A stretch of 38,884 nt of DNA, taken from the NCBI GenBank assembly GCA_020718065.1, contig DYDE01000022.1, positions 1 through 38,884 on the forward strand, read 5' to 3'. The notes under the pieces were generated by a model. It was not told the DNA's origin. It did no database searches and saw only the letters and a program-made list of their open reading frames with translations. Shown here in pieces: positions 28,980 through 38,656 of the stretch (the stretch's first letter is position 1; every line of letters starts with the position of its first letter). Both the position numbers and the translations under genes were made by a program. The stretch comes from Marinifilum sp. GTDB taxonomy: Bacteria > Bacteroidota > Bacteroidia > Bacteroidales > CG2-30-32-10.

Positions 28980-29100
28980 TCTTTTTGTTTATTTTTGTTT
29001 TCTAATAATTTTGCAAAGATAAGTCAATTGGGTTATTTTTAAATAATAAAACATTATTCTCAAATTCATTTTTACATATTCTTTTGTTTAATAATAAACA

Positions 29101-30117
29101 ATGATATTAATTACTGGTGGTACAGGTTTAGTGGGTTCTCATTTGCTTTACGAATTGGCACAATCTGGCAAAAAGATACGTGCTCTGAAAAGAGAAGAAA
29201 GCAATATAAAAAATACTTATAAGGTATTTGCTTATTATTCAGATAAAGCTGATGAATTGTTTTCAAATATTGAATGGATTGATGGTGATTTACAGGATAT
29301 CTATTCTTTATATGATGCACTTGAAGGAATAACTCATATTTATCATTGTGCTGCATTTGTTTCTTTTGATGCTACCGATAAAGACCAAATTATAAAAACC
29401 AATGTTGCAGGTACTGCAAATTTAGTTAATGCAGCTTTAGATAAAAACATTCAGAAGTTTTGTTATGTGAGTTCAATAGCTGCAATTGGAAAAACAGAAG
29501 ATGGAAGTCTTATTTCTGAAACTAATTCCTGGAAATATTCTAAAAATCGTTCTATTTATTCTGTTAGTAAATACGATTCAGAACGTGAGGTTTGGCGAGC
29601 AATAGCGGAAGGGTTAAATGCTGTTATAATTAATCCATCAATAATTCTTGGTCCAGGAAATTGGAATAGCGGAAGTGCAAGATTGTTTAAAAGTGTTTGG
29701 GATGGATTGAAGTTTTATACAAAAGGAGTAAGTGGTTATGTAGATGTTAGAGATGTTGTTAAAGCAATGATATTGTTGATGAATAGCGAAATTAAAAATG
29801 AAAGATTTATTGTTTCTGCTGAGAATGTAGATTATCAAACGCTTTTCAGCCTAATAGCCAAGGGCTTAAAGAAACCTCCTCCAAAATATAAAGCTGCAAA
29901 ATTTTTAAGTGAAATAGTATGGCGGGCAGATAAATTAAAAACAAGCATTACAAATACTAAACCGCTCATAACAAAAGAAACAGCAAGAACAGCAAATTCT
30001 AAAAGTTATTATTCTAGTCAAAAATTAATTTCTGCCATCAACTATCAGTTTATTCCTCTTTCTCAAACGATAGAATATATTTGTACCCTTTTCGTGAAAG
30101 AGAATAAGGTAAAATAA
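29101..30117 (+). CDS. NAD-dependent epimerase/dehydratase family protein
   Basis: MILITGGTGLVGSHLLYEL, KFCYVSSIAAIG, YSVSKYDSEREVW. Confidence 0.93.
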   Translation: MILITGGTGLVGSHLLYELAQSGKKIRALKREESNIKNTYKVFAYYSDKADELFSNIEWIDGDLQDIYSLYDALEGITHIYHCAAFVSFDATDKDQIIKTNVAGTANLVNAALDKNIQKFCYVSSIAAIGKTEDGSLISETNSWKYSKNRSIYSVSKYDSEREVWRAIAEGLNAVIINPSIILGPGNWNSGSARLFKSVWDGLKFYTKGVSGYVDVRDVVKAMILLMNSEIKNERFIVSAENVDYQTLFSLIAKGLKKPPPKYKAAKFLSEIVWRADKLKTSITNTKPLITKETARTANSKSYYSSQKLISAINYQFIPLSQTIEYICTLFVKENKVK

Positions 30118-30143
30118 TCTATATATTGTCAGCTAAAAGAAGC

Positions 30144-30181
30144 CAAAAAAAATCGCCCAACAATGGAGCGATCTTTTTTTT
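30144..30181. terminator. Terminator hairpin between convergent genes
   Basis: aaaaaaaATCGCccaacaatggaGCGATcttttttt. Confidence 0.7.
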
Positions 30182-30193
30182 ATTTAAAATTAT

Positions 30194-31972
30194 TTAAAAT
30201 TTATAAGTATTGTCTTCAATCAGTTTGTTAGCAATTCTTCTTCTTGCTTCTTTAATATTTATAGGTTCTATTGCTGTTAATTGTAAAAGAATTTTTTGAA
30301 TTTTGTTAAATTCGTCTCCTGTAGCAAAAGAATTGAGAGCATCCATCGCTGATTTGTATATTGAAGAGGCTGCTTCGTAAACATACACATCACAAATGTC
30401 TTTATAAATATTATATTCCTGTTCGCTTTTCAATCCTTTTAGTTTTTCTGTTCTTAAAACAATTGATTCGGCAGCATAAAGTTTAACAAGAATATCGGAA
30501 ATGCTCATCATAATTTCCTGTTCTGTGCTGAATTGTTTCCCAACAGCTTCGTATGCTTTGCTAAGCATCATTAATGCCGCTTTTTTAAGATTTTCTACGT
30601 AATATTGTTTCTTTTCGTAGTAATCAGCAGGAGCTGTTCCTTTTATATCTCCTGATTTTTCAAAAATATCTTTTCCAAGATTGAAAACTACAGAATCAGC
30701 TTTTTTTGCCATTTTCAAAAACATATCTGATGCAACCAAACGGTTTATTTCGTTGGTGCCTTCAAATATACGGTTGATTCTTGAATCGCGGTAAGCCCTA
30801 TCTGCTGGCATTTCTGCTGAGTAACCCATTCCACCATGAATTTGTACAGATTCGTCAACGATATAATCCAATGTTTCCGAACCTAATACTTTTAAAATAG
30901 CAGCTTCCATAGCATATTCGCCAAGAGCTTCAAGATAAGCCTGTGCTTTTGTCATTCCATTAGCAACATGCATTTTAATAGTATCATCTACATTTTTACT
31001 TGTACGATAAACTGCGCTTTCTGAAACAAAGTACCTGATAACTTGTTCTGCCATTTTGTATTTTATGGCCCCAAAATTTGAAATAAGAGTACCAAATTGT
31101 TTTCTTTCATTGGCATAATTTACAGAATATTCTATCGATTTTCTTCCAGCTCCTAATACATTTGCTCCTAATTTTATTCTGCCAATATGTAAGATGTTTA
31201 AAGCAATTCTAAATCCTTCGCCTCTTTTACCTAAAAGATTTTCAACTGGAACAATACAATCATTAAAGAATATTTGAACAGTTGAAGAACCTTTTATCCC
31301 CATTTTCTTTTCTTCTACATTGAAAGATACACCAGGATAATTGCGTTCAACTACAAAAGCGCTTAATATTTTGTCATTATCAATTTTTGCAAAAACAGTG
31401 AGAACATCTGCAAATCCACCATTGGTGATCCACATTTTTTGTCCGTTGAGAATATAATTTTTCCCATCTTCAGAAAGAACTGCTTTTGTTTTTCCAGAGT
31501 TTGCATCAGAACCTGCATTGGGCTCGGTTAAACAATAAGCACCAGCATATTCGCCAGAAGCAAGCTTTGGTAAATATTTTTGTTTGGTTTCTTCCGATCC
31601 ATAATATAAAATTGGCAAAGTACCTATACCTGTATGAGCTGAATAAGCTACAGCATAAGAATATCCTCCACCTAATACATCAGAAGCAAGCATTGATGTA
31701 ACAAACGATTGTCCGAAACCACCGTATTCTTCAGGAACAGAAATTCCTAACAACCCTAATTCGCCAGATTTGGTGATAAGGCTTCTCATTAGTCCGGGTT
31801 CTTGATGATCTATTTTTTCTAAATTTGGTAATACTTCTTTACTTAGAAAATCTTCACACATTCCGTAAATCATTTTCTGTTCTTCATCAAACTCCTCAGG
31901 TATAAATACATCTGTTGCTTTTGATTGAGTTAATAGAAATTCACCACCTTTTAAAACTTTTTTGTTTTCCAT
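30194..31972 (-). CDS. Acyl-CoA dehydrogenase family protein
   Basis: YCLTEPNAGSDANSGKTKAVLSEDGKNYILNGQKMWITNGGFAD, QIHGGMGYSAEMPADRAYRDSRINRIFEGTNEINR. Confidence 0.95.
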   Translation of the reverse strand: MENKKVLKGGEFLLTQSKATDVFIPEEFDEEQKMIYGMCEDFLSKEVLPNLEKIDHQEPGLMRSLITKSGELGLLGISVPEEYGGFGQSFVTSMLASDVLGGGYSYAVAYSAHTGIGTLPILYYGSEETKQKYLPKLASGEYAGAYCLTEPNAGSDANSGKTKAVLSEDGKNYILNGQKMWITNGGFADVLTVFAKIDNDKILSAFVVERNYPGVSFNVEEKKMGIKGSSTVQIFFNDCIVPVENLLGKRGEGFRIALNILHIGRIKLGANVLGAGRKSIEYSVNYANERKQFGTLISNFGAIKYKMAEQVIRYFVSESAVYRTSKNVDDTIKMHVANGMTKAQAYLEALGEYAMEAAILKVLGSETLDYIVDESVQIHGGMGYSAEMPADRAYRDSRINRIFEGTNEINRLVASDMFLKMAKKADSVVFNLGKDIFEKSGDIKGTAPADYYEKKQYYVENLKKAALMMLSKAYEAVGKQFSTEQEIMMSISDILVKLYAAESIVLRTEKLKGLKSEQEYNIYKDICDVYVYEAASSIYKSAMDALNSFATGDEFNKIQKILLQLTAIEPINIKEARRRIANKLIEDNTYKF

Positions 31973-32001
31973 TTGCTAATTTTTTTATTTGGGTTGCAAA
32001 A

Positions 32002-32035
32002 ATAAGAGTTTTTGTTTATATACAAAAACTCTTAT
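32002..32035 (-). terminator. Perfect 14-bp hairpin terminator for the minus-strand pair 32104-33494
   Basis: ATAAGAGTTTTTGT-ttatat-ACAAAAACTCTTAT, followed on the minus strand by TTTTTG. Confidence 0.8.
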
Positions 32036-32103
32036 TCATAAAATATTGAAATAGACGAATGTCCTTTATAATTATTGTATTACTTTATTATAAAGCTGGT
32101 CTA

Positions 32104-32709
32104 TTAATAAATATAAAAATTATCGGGTCCAACTCCAACATCAAATCTGCCTTCCCATATAGTTATAGGTTGATTATTTATTAAAGTTCTAAAATCGAAA
32201 TATCCCGAAAGTATAACTTCTATAGGTTTTTTATCTACAATTAAATTCTGAACCCTTTTAAATTTTAATTCTCCGCTTAGAATTTTAACAATATTTTCTG
32301 TTGTGTCATTTATAATAGTTACCTGAGTTAAACTATCTGTCAAATCCAAAACAACTCCATTTAAAGCGATCAGGTCTTTGTATTGTGTAGGTTTAATGTT
32401 TGGCAGCCTGAACTTCATAATCATTTTCTTATCAGGCTCATCGTAATTGAGGTTATTTAACTGTCCATACAATTCAAAAGAGGTATTGTTGTTAGTAAAG
32501 ATAACTTTTGCCGGTACAGCATTGTTGTTTGAAACAAAGGCTTGCCTGTCGTAATAAGCTCCAAAAGTATTGTAACCCCATTCAGTATAAGCTGGCAAAT
32601 CATTATAATCACTATCGGGAATCCAAACTGATTTTTTAAGTTCATTTTCTTTTTTGCATCCAACGATAATACTAATTATCATTAAGAAAAAAATTATTTT
32701 TGTTTTCAT
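32104..32709 (-). CDS. Hypothetical lipoprotein
   Basis: Lipobox ISIIVGCKKE. Overlaps the upstream gene by 4 nt (32706-32709). Confidence 0.75.
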   Translation of the reverse strand: MKTKIIFFLMIISIIVGCKKENELKKSVWIPDSDYNDLPAYTEWGYNTFGAYYDRQAFVSNNNAVPAKVIFTNNNTSFELYGQLNNLNYDEPDKKMIMKFRLPNIKPTQYKDLIALNGVVLDLTDSLTQVTIINDTTENIVKILSGELKFKRVQNLIVDKKPIEVILSGYFDFRTLINNQPITIWEGRFDVGVGPDNFYIY

Positions 32710-33494
32710 TTTTCTACTTCTTTTGATTTTAATGGTAATTGATAATTAAGCTGAAATCCAATAATTGCTTCTGGTTTTACTAATGATGATGAATTTGGTG
32801 TAACAATAAATGAAGGTAAACACAATTCATAACTAAAAGAGGGTCTGTCATCTTTTCCAAATCTGAAACCCATTGAAGCACCTACATGTGAATATAAAGC
32901 GCTTGGTTTTCCAAACTTATCTTTAACTTCTTTTTCATATATTTCCATTTCATTGTTTACAAATTTCACATTCGTATTTGATAGAAACTGAAGATTAATA
33001 TCTGCAGCAACTTTGAAGTATAAACGAAATATTCTGGGTTTGAAAGGATAACATCTGATTTCAAGAGGTATTCCTAAATAATGGGAAACTTGTTTTATGC
33101 CATTTATTTTCAAATATTCTGTATTTGTTTCATCCTGCTTGTACATTAAATAAAAGAAATCTTTAACAGACTCACTGCTTGCATCTCCAAGTTCACTATA
33201 AAGATTGGTATATCTTAGTCCAGTAGTTATACCAAGCCTGTTGTTCTTATTCATAAATTCTGCAGTTAAACCCCCATAAGTTATGGTCATGGAACTGCTG
33301 AGGTTATCAGACATGCTTTCTTCATAATAACGAGGGGCTGTTTCATTCCTGATAAAGTCATGGTTATGCATTTGGGTAACAACAAATGGCATACCCACAT
33401 CCACACCAATATACTTTAGTTTTAAATTCTGTGCATTTATTGTACTTATGACAAAGCACAAAAGAAATAGTGTAAATAAAATTTTAACTTTCAT
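32706..33494 (-). CDS. Hypothetical outer-membrane beta-barrel-like protein
   Basis: Signal peptide; alternating strand pattern (LGITTGLRYTNLYSEL, VGASMGFRFGKDD, IIGFQLNYQLPLK). Confidence 0.7.
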   Translation of the reverse strand: MKVKILFTLFLLCFVISTINAQNLKLKYIGVDVGMPFVVTQMHNHDFIRNETAPRYYEESMSDNLSSSMTITYGGLTAEFMNKNNRLGITTGLRYTNLYSELGDASSESVKDFFYLMYKQDETNTEYLKINGIKQVSHYLGIPLEIRCYPFKPRIFRLYFKVAADINLQFLSNTNVKFVNNEMEIYEKEVKDKFGKPSALYSHVGASMGFRFGKDDRPSFSYELCLPSFIVTPNSSSLVKPEAIIGFQLNYQLPLKSKEVEK

Positions 33495-33702
33495 AAGAAT
33501 TTTTTAAATGTTTACATAATTGTTCTTAAATATTCAATAGAAATCAGATTTTATTAGTTTATGGGCTTTTTATATTGTTTAATTAACAAAATAAGCAAGC
33601 AAATATAAAATATTTATTTCATAAAAAACCAATTTCTTCTTATTGTTTAAAGCAAAAATTGCTATTTTTACAACAGTAAAATTAAAATATTACATACACA
33701 TT

Positions 33703-34251
33703 ATGCAAAAGTCAAGAGAAGAAGCTGAAGAATTATTAAAAACATATATTAAAAACGAAAAAATGCTGGCACATAGCTATGCCTCAGAGGCAGTTTTGCA
33801 GGCACTTGCAGTGAGATTAAATGCTGATGAGAAGCAATGGGCTATGGCTGGTTTGTTGCACGATCTGGATGTTGAAATTACCAATGCAGATCCAAAAACT
33901 CATGCATTAGAAACCGAAAGGATTCTCAAAGAAAAGAATTACGATGCTGAAATGATTGATGCTATCAAGATGCACAACGAAGAAGCTCATGGTTTGAAAA
34001 GAAATAAAATGTTTCATTATGCATTGGCTGCCGGCGAAACCATTACAGGACTGATAACAGCAACAGCTCTTGTTTATCCTGATAAGAAAATAGACAATGT
34101 AAAAGTAAAATCAATTACCAAAAGAATGAAAGAAAAAGCTTTTGCTGCTTCGGTTAATCGCGAAACAATAATGGAATGCGAAAAACTGGGATTAAGTCTG
34201 GATGAATTTGCAGATATTGCTTTAACTGCAATGAAAAAAATAAATATTTAA
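33703..34251 (+). CDS. HD domain protein (HDIG-like)
   Basis: LAHSYASEAVLQALA, WAMAGLLHDLDVEITNADPKTHALETERILK, IKMHNEEAHGL. Start likely at 33703. Confidence 0.88.
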   Translation: MQKSREEAEELLKTYIKNEKMLAHSYASEAVLQALAVRLNADEKQWAMAGLLHDLDVEITNADPKTHALETERILKEKNYDAEMIDAIKMHNEEAHGLKRNKMFHYALAAGETITGLITATALVYPDKKIDNVKVKSITKRMKEKAFAASVNRETIMECEKLGLSLDEFADIALTAMKKINI

Positions 34252-34275
34252 AATTTAACCTAAAAGAAACCAAAA

Positions 34276-34764
34276 ATGGAAACTACAAAAATTGTTATCA
34301 GACCTTTTGCTTCTAAAAAGGGGAGTATGTCCTTGTTCTTTTGTTCGCTTATTGGGATAGTGGTGCTCATTCCCGCAATAGTCATTTCTATATTGATAGA
34401 TAACTATAAAATGATACCTTTTTTTTGTATTTTATCTGTTGTATTTATTGCACTTGGAATAGTGCTGTTTCTTGTTTTCCCTAGGGTGAAAATTGTATTC
34501 GATTTGAATAGTAAAAATGTTGTAATAACTTCGAACAAAGCACCTAAACAAATAATTTCATTTGATAAACTGCAACCTTTTCAGGTTTATGAGGTAATTC
34601 GTGGTTATGCACATCAATATTACTGCAGAAACATATCGTTCGGAGATTATTCCGATTTGTTTTTTAGTGCCCGCCATGTGAAGACGCTGAAAAAAGCAAA
34701 GAAACTTCATCAGCTAACCGGAATAGGTCTTATTGATATTGATGGAAAGTTCGTTAATGTGTAA
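34276..34764 (+). CDS. Hypothetical protein with two N-terminal TM segments
   Basis: 162-aa ORF downstream of the HD protein. Confidence 0.7.
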   Translation: METTKIVIRPFASKKGSMSLFFCSLIGIVVLIPAIVISILIDNYKMIPFFCILSVVFIALGIVLFLVFPRVKIVFDLNSKNVVITSNKAPKQIISFDKLQPFQVYEVIRGYAHQYYCRNISFGDYSDLFFSARHVKTLKKAKKLHQLTGIGLIDIDGKFVNV

Positions 34765-34836
34765 TAGATGCTTTGAAGACTGGGTAAAGATATTTTTTAA
34801 TTTGTTCTTACATTTGCATAACGTGGGTTTTAAGTA

Positions 34837-35470
34837 GTTAAAATCCTTAGAATTCAATCAGAATCGTTAGCATATTCTGCTAACTTTTAAGAATATTGCG
34901 CTGACTTCAAAGAAAATTCCGCTAACATCGAAGAAAACTCTTCTAATTTCAAAGAATTTTATGCTAACTTCAAAGATTTTTAATCTAACGTCCTGGAATT
35001 TTAATTAGGACCTATAAGTTTTCTCTTCTGATTTTGAAGAATTTTCTTTTAACCTTCAGGTTTTTTAAGCTGACGTGCTGGAATATTGATCTGATCTCGG
35101 CGTATGGTTTGCTAACTTGTGGTTATCCTATGCTAACCTGACGTTATGTTATACTAACTTGATGTTATGTTATGCTGACTTGTGCGTATTCTATGCTAAC
35201 TTTACAGTATTCTATGCTAACTTGCCGTTATGCTTGTCTGATTTCCAGTTATGTTTTCCTGATTTCCAAGTTTGATTGTCTGATCTCCAGGTATGCTTTC
35301 CTGATGTGTAAGTATTGTTCTCTGACTTTCTTGTTTTGTTTCCGGATGTGTTCGCATGCGTTTCGAACCTGACAGAATGTCAGCTGACATCGTCGCGGAC
35401 TCGCCGGACGTGACAGAATGTCAGGTGACGGACAAGTTTTGTCTCCGGATGGGTATGTTTTTAAAGTTGA
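34837..35470. repeat. Degenerate 21-bp tandem array (core 34879-35362: 23 units with one 1-nt slip)
   Basis: Unit starts at 34879, 34900, 34921, 34942, 34963, 34984, 35005, [35027], 35048, 35069, 35090, 35111, 35132, 35153, 35174, 35195, 35216, 35237, 35258, 35279, 35300, 35321, 35342. Theme (g/t)CT(a/g)AC(t)t...(g/t)TATnnTat. Confidence 0.92.
35369..35424. repeat. Two copies of palindrome TGACA-GAA-TGTCA 41 bp apart
   Basis: tgacagaatgtca at 35370-35382 and 35411-35423, flanked by cagCTGAC / cagGTGAC. Confidence 0.85.
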
Positions 35471-35542
35471 TTTTGAAAAAATAGCATTTGGGATAATTTT
35501 TTATTTACAGTTTTTGGAGTGCACAAGGAGTTGTACAAGGGA

Positions 35543-35590
35543 ATTTACGATAGTTCGACTAGCTCACTACAAGTTTTGGATTTGCGATTA
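35543..35590. repeat. 48-bp dispersed repeat, copy 2
   Basis: atttacgatagttcgactagctcactacaagttttggatttgcgatta; one mismatch to 506-553. Confidence 0.85.
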
Positions 35591-35623
35591 ATTTTGACAT
35601 AAATTATGGATTTACGATTTTTT

Positions 35624-35672
35624 TACCACAAAGAACACAAAGGATTTGCAAGAAGGCACACAAAGAAATAGA
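35624..35672. repeat. Diverged 'accacaaagaacacaaagg..ggcacacaaag' repeat
   Basis: Same word family as 310-350 and 2042-2345. Confidence 0.6.
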
Positions 35673-35681
35673 AAGTTGCAA

Positions 35682-35720
35682 AATAAGAAAACCAGCGCTA
35701 TTAACGCTGGTTTTCTTATT
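35682..35720. terminator. Terminator hairpin
   Basis: AATAAGAAAACCAGCGctattaaCGCTGGTTTTCTTATT. Confidence 0.85.
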
Positions 35721-35734
35721 AAGATTTTTGTTTT

Positions 35735-38656
35735 TTAGTATCCAAATACATCAGAAAGGTTGAGGTATTCTATTTTTCCGTATTTTTCAAGTGTCTTAAT
35801 ATCCAGATCCTTTTTATTACCAAGAATCAAAATAGTAAAGTTCTTGTTTTTAAGATATTTTTCCTGGAAGGTCTTCAGATCATTAAAAGTTAAAGTAGGT
35901 ACTACATTATAAATATCTTTATTAATATCGGTAGTAAGTTTAAGTTTCATTGCAGATTCGTAACTAAAAAGCACATCTGTTTTGGTTGTTCTGTCTGTTC
36001 TTATACGTTGTATAATTGCATCTTTTGCAGCATTAAAACTCATTTCAGACGCTGGCATATTGTTAAACAAACCCATCATTCCTTTCATTGCCTCAGGCAA
36101 CTTATCGTTTTGAGTACCTATGTATGAGAAAAGATAATTATGTCTATCAAGACGACGAGCTGTATTATAACCTGCATAGGCACTATATGCTAATGCTTTC
36201 GATTCTCTTAATTCCTGAAATACGATTGAAGCCATACTCCCACCAAAATATTCGTTAAATAAACTTACAATAGGATAATTGGCTTTGTTGAATTTGTCTG
36301 ATTTCGAAATCATAACAATCTCAACTTGTTTCATATCATAATCTACAATATATACTTTGTTTTCGGTATTGTCTAACTCAGTAAATTTTGTTTCTGTAGG
36401 TATTGGTTTCAATTTTGCAGGTATATTATGGTATTTATTAATCAAAGCAGTAATACTTGCCTGATCTTGTGGTCCGTAAAACAATATATGATGCTCATAA
36501 GAATTAAGTTCTTTAATTCTCTTTATTAGTTCATCTGCTTTAACTGTATTTAACTCCGATTCGCTTAATATATTTGTAAATGGCGATTTTTTGCCATATA
36601 TTCCATAGCTATACATTGCCTTCCAAAGAATGGCGTTTTTTGATAATTTGTCATCTTCTCTTTGCTTTAATATATCATTAAACAAATTGCCAAGTGCTTC
36701 TTCATTTGGTTGAGGGTCGGCAAGTAGTTCTTCGAAGAGTTGTGTACCTCTTTCCATATTCTCTGCCAAACCCGATAAACTAACCCACAATTGATCGCTA
36801 CCAGCACTAACATAAAACGAACAACCTGCTTTGTAAAATTCCTGTTTCAACTGAGCAGGAGTGTATTTTGATGTTCCCAGATATTCTAAATAATCAATAG
36901 CAAGTTTTATATACTTATCGTTATTGATACCCATATCAAATACATAATACATAGAAAAAGTATTGTTCTCATCATTTTGTTTATAATACACAGGTATATT
37001 ATTTTTAACAGAAAACTTTTTAATATCTTTTTCATAATCCATAAAAACAGGTTCTATGTTTTTAGGTTTCATGGTAAGCAATTGTTTATAAAAATCCGAC
37101 TGTGCATCTCTGTTCAATTGAACCGGAGTAATGGTAGGTTTCATTACTTTTTTAACATTATTATCAACCCCTGTTCGTTTATAAACAACAACATAGTTAT
37201 TGCTATAGTTTTTATTAACAAAAGCAACAATATCTTGTTTGGTAATTTTAGATAGTCTGTCAATTTCGTTTACTTTATTTTCCCATGGGGTTTCATTAAT
37301 AAAAGCATCTACCAACTCCATATCTCTTGACATATTGTTTTCCTGTTTTTTTATGTCTTCCAGTTTCAGGTCATTAATAATTGCGGGCAACAACCAATCT
37401 GGAAAATCACCTTTCTTAAGTAATTCTATTTGCGAAAGAATCAAATCTTTCACTTCTTCCAGTTTTTGTCCATCTTTTGGCACACCATATAGCATGTGTT
37501 CAGAATAATCTTTCTGAATAGAAGCATAAGACCCTGCCTGAATAACTTTTTGTGCCTGATTAAGATTTAGATCAATTAATCCAGCAGTACCATTTGTTAA
37601 AATCATGCTAACCAACGTAAGCATATCCGCATCCTTCGTATTTGCTCCACCTAAACGAAAACCTAAAACCAGACTTTCAGCTTCTGGTCCAAAAACTTCT
37701 TTTACAACAGGTGAAGTTATTGAAGCTTCAACAGGAACAACAAAATTTGTAATAGGCTTCGATTGCCATGTTCCAAACTTGCTTTCAATTAATTTAATTG
37801 CTTCATCCGGATCAAAATCTCCCGACAAACAAATAGCAATATTATTAGGAACATAACGAGAATAAAAATAGTTTTTCAAAGATTTTAAAGATGGGTTTTT
37901 TAAATGCTCCGCTTTACCTATTGTTGTTTGCAATCCATAAGGATGTTTTAAAAACAAACCGGCATACAAAGAATCGTACATTTTATCATTATCGTTATCA
38001 AGGCTCATGTTCTTTTCTTCATAAACAGTTTCCAACTCTGTATGAAATATACGGAAAACAGGATAAAAGAAACGATCCGATTCTATAGTTAACCATGCCT
38101 CCAGTTGATTAGAAGGAATTTCATTTATATAAACAGTTTGTTCAAACCAGGTAAAAGCATTGGTATTTGTACCACCAATGGCTGCCATTAATTTATCATA
38201 TTCATTAGCAATTGCGTATTTTGCTGCTATTCCCGAAATGCTATCAATTAAATGATAATTATATGCACGTTTCACAGAATCTTTCGAACTTCTGAAAACT
38301 TCAAACAAGCTGTCAATCTTATCAAGATAAGGTTTTTCTGCAGCAAAGTCCATCGTACCAAAATGCGAAGTTCCCTTAAACATCATATGTTCTAAATAAT
38401 GCGACATCCCTGTATTATCTGCAGGGTCATTATTACTTCCTGTTCTCACCGCAATAGCTGTTTGAATTCTGGGAGCATTTTTGTAAACCGTCATATAAAC
38501 AGTGAACCCATTTGAAAGAGTATATATCCTTGTTTTCAAAGGATCGTTTGCTACAGTTTTATAATCATATTTTTTTTGTGCAAAAAGACTATGTGCTCCA
38601 AGTATATTAATTAAAACAATAACACCAATTAGTAAAATTTTAACTTTTCTTTTCAT
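35735..38656 (-). CDS. M16 (insulinase/pitrilysin) family zinc metallopeptidase, two M16 domains
   Basis: Signal peptide; GMSHYLEHMMFKGTSHFG (HxxEH), ETVYEEKNMSLDNDNDKMYDSL; a C-terminal second M16-like half without HxxEH. Confidence 0.94.
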   Translation of the reverse strand: MKRKVKILLIGVIVLINILGAHSLFAQKKYDYKTVANDPLKTRIYTLSNGFTVYMTVYKNAPRIQTAIAVRTGSNNDPADNTGMSHYLEHMMFKGTSHFGTMDFAAEKPYLDKIDSLFEVFRSSKDSVKRAYNYHLIDSISGIAAKYAIANEYDKLMAAIGGTNTNAFTWFEQTVYINEIPSNQLEAWLTIESDRFFYPVFRIFHTELETVYEEKNMSLDNDNDKMYDSLYAGLFLKHPYGLQTTIGKAEHLKNPSLKSLKNYFYSRYVPNNIAICLSGDFDPDEAIKLIESKFGTWQSKPITNFVVPVEASITSPVVKEVFGPEAESLVLGFRLGGANTKDADMLTLVSMILTNGTAGLIDLNLNQAQKVIQAGSYASIQKDYSEHMLYGVPKDGQKLEEVKDLILSQIELLKKGDFPDWLLPAIINDLKLEDIKKQENNMSRDMELVDAFINETPWENKVNEIDRLSKITKQDIVAFVNKNYSNNYVVVYKRTGVDNNVKKVMKPTITPVQLNRDAQSDFYKQLLTMKPKNIEPVFMDYEKDIKKFSVKNNIPVYYKQNDENNTFSMYYVFDMGINNDKYIKLAIDYLEYLGTSKYTPAQLKQEFYKAGCSFYVSAGSDQLWVSLSGLAENMERGTQLFEELLADPQPNEEALGNLFNDILKQREDDKLSKNAILWKAMYSYGIYGKKSPFTNILSESELNTVKADELIKRIKELNSYEHHILFYGPQDQASITALINKYHNIPAKLKPIPTETKFTELDNTENKVYIVDYDMKQVEIVMISKSDKFNKANYPIVSLFNEYFGGSMASIVFQELRESKALAYSAYAGYNTARRLDRHNYLFSYIGTQNDKLPEAMKGMMGLFNNMPASEMSFNAAKDAIIQRIRTDRTTKTDVLFSYESAMKLKLTTDINKDIYNVVPTLTFNDLKTFQEKYLKNKNFTILILGNKKDLDIKTLEKYGKIEYLNLSDVFGY

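Noticed and set aside
35172-35372. Plus-strand 66-aa ORF with 7-aa repeats (MLTCAYS MLTLQYS ...)
   Set aside because: Frame is interrupted by stops upstream in the same array; more likely a by-product of the 21-bp period.
34837-35470. CRISPR array
   Set aside because: No identical repeats separated by unique spacers and no cas genes; units are contiguous and all divergent.
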